Assembly: GCA_043742705.1 (NCBI GenBank)
Contig: JAYTXY010000141.1
Location: forward strand, 1-26,412
DNA: 26,412 nt
DNA from: JAPLDA01 sp043742705
Lineage (GTDB): Bacteria; Bacteroidota; Bacteroidia; AKYH767-A; 2013-40CM-41-45
Direction: 5' to 3'
The translations under genes were made by a program, and so were the position numbers. This document shows, piece by piece, positions 22,344-26,412 of this stretch; position 1 is the stretch's first letter, and each line of letters starts with the position of its first letter. The notes below the pieces were generated by a model. That model searched no databases. It saw only the letters and a list, made by a program, of their open reading frames with translations, and was not told where the DNA came from.

Positions 22344-22373
22344 CAAAGATAATATAAAAAAGGAGAAGACAAA
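22344..22373 (-). promoter_or_regulatory. Bacteroidota-type promoter (TTTG-N18-TATCTTTG)
   Basis: On the minus strand TTTG (complement of 22370-22373) is followed after 18 bases by TATCTTTG (complement of 22344-22351), then GAAG and the ATG at 22339. The short distance implies a leaderless mRNA. It also fixes the start of this gene. Confidence 0.6.
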
Positions 22374-22526
22374 TACCTTAATGATATTATTTATTACCGA
22401 TATGAATGTATAATCTGATAATCTGGAAGCCAGCTATAAATGCACGTTTAGAGGGAATTATGCAGAGCTTCTTCTTCTTTTGCTCGCTTATCATCGTTTG
22501 TTTCAGTGTTATTCTTCTCTAAAAAC

Positions 22527-22534
22527 TATCTTTG
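22527..22534 (+). promoter_or_regulatory. -7 promoter element (TATCTTTG) of the YceI-sensor operon
   Basis: An exact TAnnTTTG match 14 bases before the ATG at 22549. The nearest TTTG upstream (22497-22500) is 26 bases away, longer than usual, so only the -7 box is claimed. Confidence 0.5.
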
Positions 22535-22548
22535 TTGGATAGCTGACT

Positions 22549-23109
22549 ATGAAAAAACAGGTTGTTGTTTTACTGTCATTTTTGGTATTGAACTTTTTTG
22601 CGCAAGCCGTTTCAGGGTTGTATTCCACTGATGACGGAACCGTCATGTTCCGGTCGGAAGCAGCACAGGAATTGATTTGCGCGACATCTCACAGCCTCCA
22701 TGGTCTTATCGATATTGAAAAACGCACGTTTGCTTTCAGAATTCCGATGCGAAGCTTTAAAGGATTTAACAGCGGTTTGCAGCGGGAACATTTCAACGAT
22801 AACTACGTGGAGTCTGAAAGATTTCCTGAAGCAAACTTCAGAGGGAAAATCATTGAACAGGTTGATTTTTCCAAAGACGGAAAATATGTTGTTCGCGCCA
22901 AAGGTATTCTTAGCGTGCATGGAGTGGAACAGGAGCGGATTATCAAAAGCGAAGTTACTGTCCAGGACGGAAATATCCACGTGGAATCAAAGTTCGGCAT
23001 CCTCATAACCGATCATGACATTAAAGTACCGAGAGTTGTGCATGAAAAAATTGCTTCAGAGATAAAGATTGAAGTAAAGGCAGATTTCAAAAAGAAAAAA
23101 GAAGAATAG
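22549..23109 (+). CDS. YceI family periplasmic protein
   Basis: The 186-residue protein has an N-terminal signal peptide (MKKQVVVLLSFLVLNFFAQA) and a YceI lipocalin-like domain. Its marks are LYSTDDGTVMFRSEA, a strand IDIEKRTFAFRIPMRSF, the loop NSGLQREHFNDNYVESERFPEANFRG typical of the family, a GILSVHGVEQERIIKSEV strand pair, and FGILITDHDIKVP near the end. Family members bind isoprenoid lipids such as polyprenyl chains in a beta-barrel pocket in the periplasm; the ligand here is not known. It is first in an operon: the sensor kinase starts 3 bases after its stop. Confidence 0.9.
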   Translation: MKKQVVVLLSFLVLNFFAQAVSGLYSTDDGTVMFRSEAAQELICATSHSLHGLIDIEKRTFAFRIPMRSFKGFNSGLQREHFNDNYVESERFPEANFRGKIIEQVDFSKDGKYVVRAKGILSVHGVEQERIIKSEVTVQDGNIHVESKFGILITDHDIKVPRVVHEKIASEIKIEVKADFKKKKEE

Positions 23110-23112
23110 GAA

Positions 23113-26061
23113 ATGGACTTCCTGAAAAAAATAGTGCTTGTCGTTTTTCTGCTTGTGTCGTGTCTGCAAACGCATGCACAGGTTCCTTTTTATAAAATGT
23201 TTCAGGTTGATAAGGAGCGTAGTGAAATTCGTGTGCAGTGTATTATCAAGGACAACAAAGGGTTCATCTGGCTTGGAACGTCAGAGGGGTTGTATAAATT
23301 CAATGGAATAGAATTTTCAAAAGTCACTTCTGAATTTGTGCGCGACAGTGCTGTTACAGCATTGTTTGAAGACAGTCGTAAAAATCTCTGGGTAGGATTT
23401 CGCGGAGGCAAAATTGCAACAGTAATAAATGATAGTTTGAAAATATTTATTCCGGACGGTAAACAGCCGAAGGTCTCCATTCATAAAATTATTGAAGACA
23501 AAAATTCCAGAATCTGGTTTACCACCAATGGCGAAGGAGTCTACTATTATTCCGATAACAAACTCACGAACATAACCAGCAAAGACGGATTGAACGATGA
23601 TTACACGTATGCTCTCGCCATCGCCAAAGACGGAGCGCTTTGGATAGGGACTGATCAGGGCATTAATATTTGCAACCTCGCGGGAACAAAACCTGATATT
23701 ACCGCGCTCACTTCTGCAGACGGACTTCCCGACAACATTGTGAGAGTTTTGTTGCCCTCATCCGATGGGAACATGTGGATTGGCATGCAGGATAAAGGCG
23801 TGTGCGAATATCTTTCAGCTGAAAAAAGGATTGCGACACCGTCAGTTCTCCGCAACTGGGAATACGGACAGGTGAATTGCATGCTTGAAACTGAAAATGA
23901 TTTGTGGATCGGAACAGATAACAGCGGCATTTTGGATGTTGAGATTAACAGTGACAAGTCATTCCGGCATCTTACAACAGGCGGGAACATTGTTCTGTCG
24001 AAGATCAACGATATGTTACAGGATGCGGAGTTCAACGTATGGATTGCAAATAATAATCAATTGGTTCGTTCCACAGGAGAGCAGATTAGTTTCCTGCAGA
24101 ACTATGAAACAGAAGCCACGCAAAAGAACAGTGAACTGAGAAAAACAGAACCGTTTAAATTCATCCACACGATTTTGTATGATCACCATGGAAACTTATG
24201 GTTCACGCCTGATCAGGGATTGGTAAGGTTGGCAATGGGTGCCGAACAAGGTGAAAAGTTTTCAAAATTCACAATCACTCCGCGAGAAGCGTTGGTTGAC
24301 ATCACTTCGTTGTACGAAGATAAATATGGTTATCTGTGGATCGGCACTTTGGGAAGCGGAATTTTCCGGATGAACACTACGACAGGAAAGTTTTTGAAAA
24401 TAAAGGGAGACTCTTCGCTTGAAAAGGCAAGTATTTTATCCATCGCAGGAAGAGGAGACGATCTCTGGATGGCAGGATTGGAAGGAGTTACAAAGTGCAA
24501 AATTGAAAACGGTGAAAAGGAAATTGCAAAACTCCAGTTGATTGAAATAGATGAGGTAGAAAGATTCGGGAGAAATTATATTTATCACATCTTCATTGAT
24601 TCTCATGATCGCGTCTGGTTTGGAACGGATGATCAGGGACTGATTGTCTATGACAAAGGAAAGTTCACCACGTACACAAATAAGGATGGATTGAAAAGTA
24701 ATGTCATCTATTCCATCACAGAAGATCCGTCCGGAAATATTTGGTTCAGTACACTCAAAGCTGGCATTTACAGGTTCGATGGAAATTCATTTCAGAATTA
24801 TTCCGTATCAGACGGATTGAGTGACTTAAATATTTTTTCCATTGCTTCCGATAAATATGGCAACATCGTTATTGTAAACAAACATGGTATCGATGTTCTT
24901 GATCCTTCAACCGGATTATTCTCTTATTACGATCGTGCTACAGGCATTGAAGAAATTACGGCTGATCTGAATGCCATCTCCAAAGACAAATACGGAAACC
25001 TGTGGATCGGAACAGAAGCCGGTATCATCAAATATCATCCGTGCCCGGGTACGAAAATCCGTCAGCCGGAACCGGTGCTGAGAAAGGTTTCTGTTTTTAT
25101 GGAAGATTTTGATTTCGCTCACGAGAATAAATTTTCTTACGATCAGAACAACATCACATTTGCATACATGGGTTTGTGGTTCAGCGATCCGGGTCGTGTA
25201 CAATATCAATACATGCTCGAAGGGTATAACAACAACTGGATTACTTCACGCGACCAGACGATTACCTATCCGAAATTATCTCCGGGGAAATATACATTTC
25301 ATGTGAGGTCAGCGCTCAACCAGGATTTTAATCATTCGAAAGAATTAAAATATTCTTTTGTTGTGAAGCCACCGTTTTGGCGCAAGTGGTGGTTCTTTAC
25401 AATTATCTGGTTGTTCGCGGCATTGTTGCTACGCTATTATATCATCCGGCGTGAGCGAAGAATCAAACACCTGGATATGTTGCAGCAGGAGAAAATAGAG
25501 TTTCAGTTTGAAACGCTCAGGAGCCAGGTGAATCCGCATTTTCTATTCAACAGTTTCAATACACTCATTTCAATCATTGAAGAGAGTCCGAAGGTGGCGG
25601 TGGAATACGTGGAACGGATGTCGCAGTTTTTTCGCAACATTGTCAATTACCGTGAAAAGGATGTGATACCTCTGAAAGAGGAACTGGAATTACTGGACGA
25701 TTATTATTTTCTTCAGAAGAAAAGATATTGTGAAAACCTTACACTGGAGATTCGGATTCCGGAAGAAATAAAAATAGGAAGATACGTGCCTCCGCTTACA
25801 CTTCAGTTGCTGATGGAAAATGCTGTAAAGCATAATGCTATCTCAAAAGAAACTCCGTTGCACGTTGAATTATTCATTAACAAATACGGCAAACTGGTTT
25901 TACGAAACAATACGAACAGAAAAATAAAGAAAGAAGAATCGTCCGGAATGGGGTTGGAGAATATCATCAATCGTTTTCGATTACTGAGTGACCGCACTGT
26001 TGAGATAAAATCGACTGAAGAATTTTTTGAGGTTGCAATTCCTTTGCTAAAAGAAGAATAA
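23113..26061 (+). CDS. Sensor histidine kinase with two-component propeller, Y_Y_Y and LytS-type kinase domains
   Basis: This 982-residue sensor starts with a signal peptide (ending THAQVPF). The periplasmic part has about 14 Reg_prop blades, each with a (N/D)-(L/I/V)-W-(I/F)-(G/S)-T signature such as FIWLGTSEGLY, ALWIGTDQG, NMWIGMQDKG, YLWIGTLGSG, RVWFGTDDQG and NLWIGTEAG, enough for two seven-bladed propellers. The Y_Y_Y domain follows at about 665-750 (ITFAYMGLWFSDP, YQYMLEGYNNNW, SPGKYTFHVR). One membrane helix is at about 757-775. The kinase is of the LytS/His_kinase type: H809 in NPHFLFNSFNTL is the phosphoacceptor, N903 is in LLMENAVKHN, and GMGLENI supplies the G box. There is no fused receiver or AraC domain, so it is a separate kinase, partnered by the next gene. 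The ATG at 23113 follows AGGAA. Confidence 0.94.
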   Translation: MDFLKKIVLVVFLLVSCLQTHAQVPFYKMFQVDKERSEIRVQCIIKDNKGFIWLGTSEGLYKFNGIEFSKVTSEFVRDSAVTALFEDSRKNLWVGFRGGKIATVINDSLKIFIPDGKQPKVSIHKIIEDKNSRIWFTTNGEGVYYYSDNKLTNITSKDGLNDDYTYALAIAKDGALWIGTDQGINICNLAGTKPDITALTSADGLPDNIVRVLLPSSDGNMWIGMQDKGVCEYLSAEKRIATPSVLRNWEYGQVNCMLETENDLWIGTDNSGILDVEINSDKSFRHLTTGGNIVLSKINDMLQDAEFNVWIANNNQLVRSTGEQISFLQNYETEATQKNSELRKTEPFKFIHTILYDHHGNLWFTPDQGLVRLAMGAEQGEKFSKFTITPREALVDITSLYEDKYGYLWIGTLGSGIFRMNTTTGKFLKIKGDSSLEKASILSIAGRGDDLWMAGLEGVTKCKIENGEKEIAKLQLIEIDEVERFGRNYIYHIFIDSHDRVWFGTDDQGLIVYDKGKFTTYTNKDGLKSNVIYSITEDPSGNIWFSTLKAGIYRFDGNSFQNYSVSDGLSDLNIFSIASDKYGNIVIVNKHGIDVLDPSTGLFSYYDRATGIEEITADLNAISKDKYGNLWIGTEAGIIKYHPCPGTKIRQPEPVLRKVSVFMEDFDFAHENKFSYDQNNITFAYMGLWFSDPGRVQYQYMLEGYNNNWITSRDQTITYPKLSPGKYTFHVRSALNQDFNHSKELKYSFVVKPPFWRKWWFFTIIWLFAALLLRYYIIRRERRIKHLDMLQQEKIEFQFETLRSQVNPHFLFNSFNTLISIIEESPKVAVEYVERMSQFFRNIVNYREKDVIPLKEELELLDDYYFLQKKRYCENLTLEIRIPEEIKIGRYVPPLTLQLLMENAVKHNAISKETPLHVELFINKYGKLVLRNNTNRKIKKEESSGMGLENIINRFRLLSDRTVEIKSTEEFFEVAIPLLKEE

Positions 26062-26062
26062 C

Positions 26063-26412
26063 ATGAATGTATTAATCATCGAAGACGAAGAACCCGCAGC
26101 AGGAAGATTAAAAAAATTGCTGCATGAAATTGAGCCGGACATCACCATTCTGGATGTGATTGTAAGTGTAAAGTCAGCCATCGAATGGCTTGAAAAAAAT
26201 GCACTGCCCGATCTTGTTCTTCTCGATATTCACCTTGCAGACGGACAAAGTTTCGAGATTTTTAAAAAGATAAATGTTGCAGCTCCTGTTATTTTTATCA
26301 CCGCATTTGATGAGTTTGCAATACAGGCTTTCAAAGTAAACAGCATTGATTACCTGTTGAAACCGATCAAGAAAGAAGATCTTGAAACGGCATTGCAAAA
26401 ATTTCACAAACT
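26063..26412 (+). CDS. LytR/AlgR-type response regulator, 3' truncated by the window
   Basis: The frame starts one base after the kinase stop and stays open to the window end, giving 116 complete codons. It is a CheY-like receiver: acidic pair E7/D8 in IIEDEEPAAGRLKKLL, phosphoacceptor D55 in LVLLDIHLADG, T80 in IFITAFDEFAIQAF, and K100 in DYLLKPIKKEDL. The FDEFAIQAFKVNSIDYLLKP segment is typical of receivers joined to a LytTR DNA-binding domain, which should lie beyond the window. It is the natural partner of the LytS-type kinase upstream. The short spacing means coupled expression. Confidence 0.92.
   Translation, partial: MNVLIIEDEEPAAGRLKKLLHEIEPDITILDVIVSVKSAIEWLEKNALPDLVLLDIHLADGQSFEIFKKINVAAPVIFITAFDEFAIQAFKVNSIDYLLKPIKKEDLETALQKFHK

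Noticed and set aside
22612..22980. A 122-residue minus-strand frame opposite the YceI gene
   Set aside because: It is the antisense shadow of a well-supported YceI coding region with signal peptide and family motifs.

Overview
The window looks like chromosome from a free-living Bacteroidota bacterium. The evidence is a C-terminal domain of the type IX secretion type B kind at the left edge, Bacteroidota-style promoters (TAnnTTTG at -7), few recognisable Shine-Dalgarno sites, many SPII lipoproteins, a DUF4296 lipoprotein beside pyrC, an EF-G paralog of the Bacteroidota type, and short-word repeats between genes. Most genes are housekeeping or conserved hypothetical. I see no integrase, transposase, CRISPR array, phage gene or rRNA.

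Layout. 1-1310: 3' end of a large secreted adhesin-like protein with PKD repeats. 1379-1966: an OsmC-family gene whose stop codon overlaps a convergent tRNA-Arg(CCU). 2275-4669: an LTA4-hydrolase-like M1 aminopeptidase lipoprotein and a VOC/PhnB-like protein. 4707-8211 (minus strand): the most unusual locus. A full-length EF-G paralog is followed by an AT-rich orphan gene of 295 codons and then by a second, diverged copy of only EF-G domain V, with the terminator after that copy. 8599-9011: two tiny genes. 9023-10306: tyrS. 10453-11454: an NAD-dependent epimerase. 11461-16530 (minus strand): DUF4296 lipoprotein, pyrC, a dolichol-phosphate-mannose-synthase-like glycosyltransferase, a DinB-like protein and acetyl-CoA synthetase. 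16758-20710: small secreted or envelope proteins, among them a cytochrome-c/beta-propeller lipoprotein, a DUF1579 protein, a beta-barrel candidate and a four-helix membrane protein. 20891-22339: a DUF1801-like protein, PPK2 polyphosphate kinase and a small basic protein. 22549-26412: a YceI protein, a propeller/Y_Y_Y/LytS-type sensor kinase and its response regulator (cut by the window end), packed as an operon.

Functional links. The minus-strand block carries acetate activation (acs), pyrimidine synthesis (pyrC) and polyprenol-linked sugar transfer. The last three genes form a signalling unit: a periplasmic double propeller probably reads an extracytoplasmic signal and passes it to a LytTR-type regulator. 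The best candidate for something undescribed is the EF-G locus. Its structure matches a single crossover of a DNA circle carrying an EF-G domain V homolog and one orphan gene, leaving the chromosomal EF-G intact but with a possibly mosaic C terminus. I cannot assign a function to the orphan protein.
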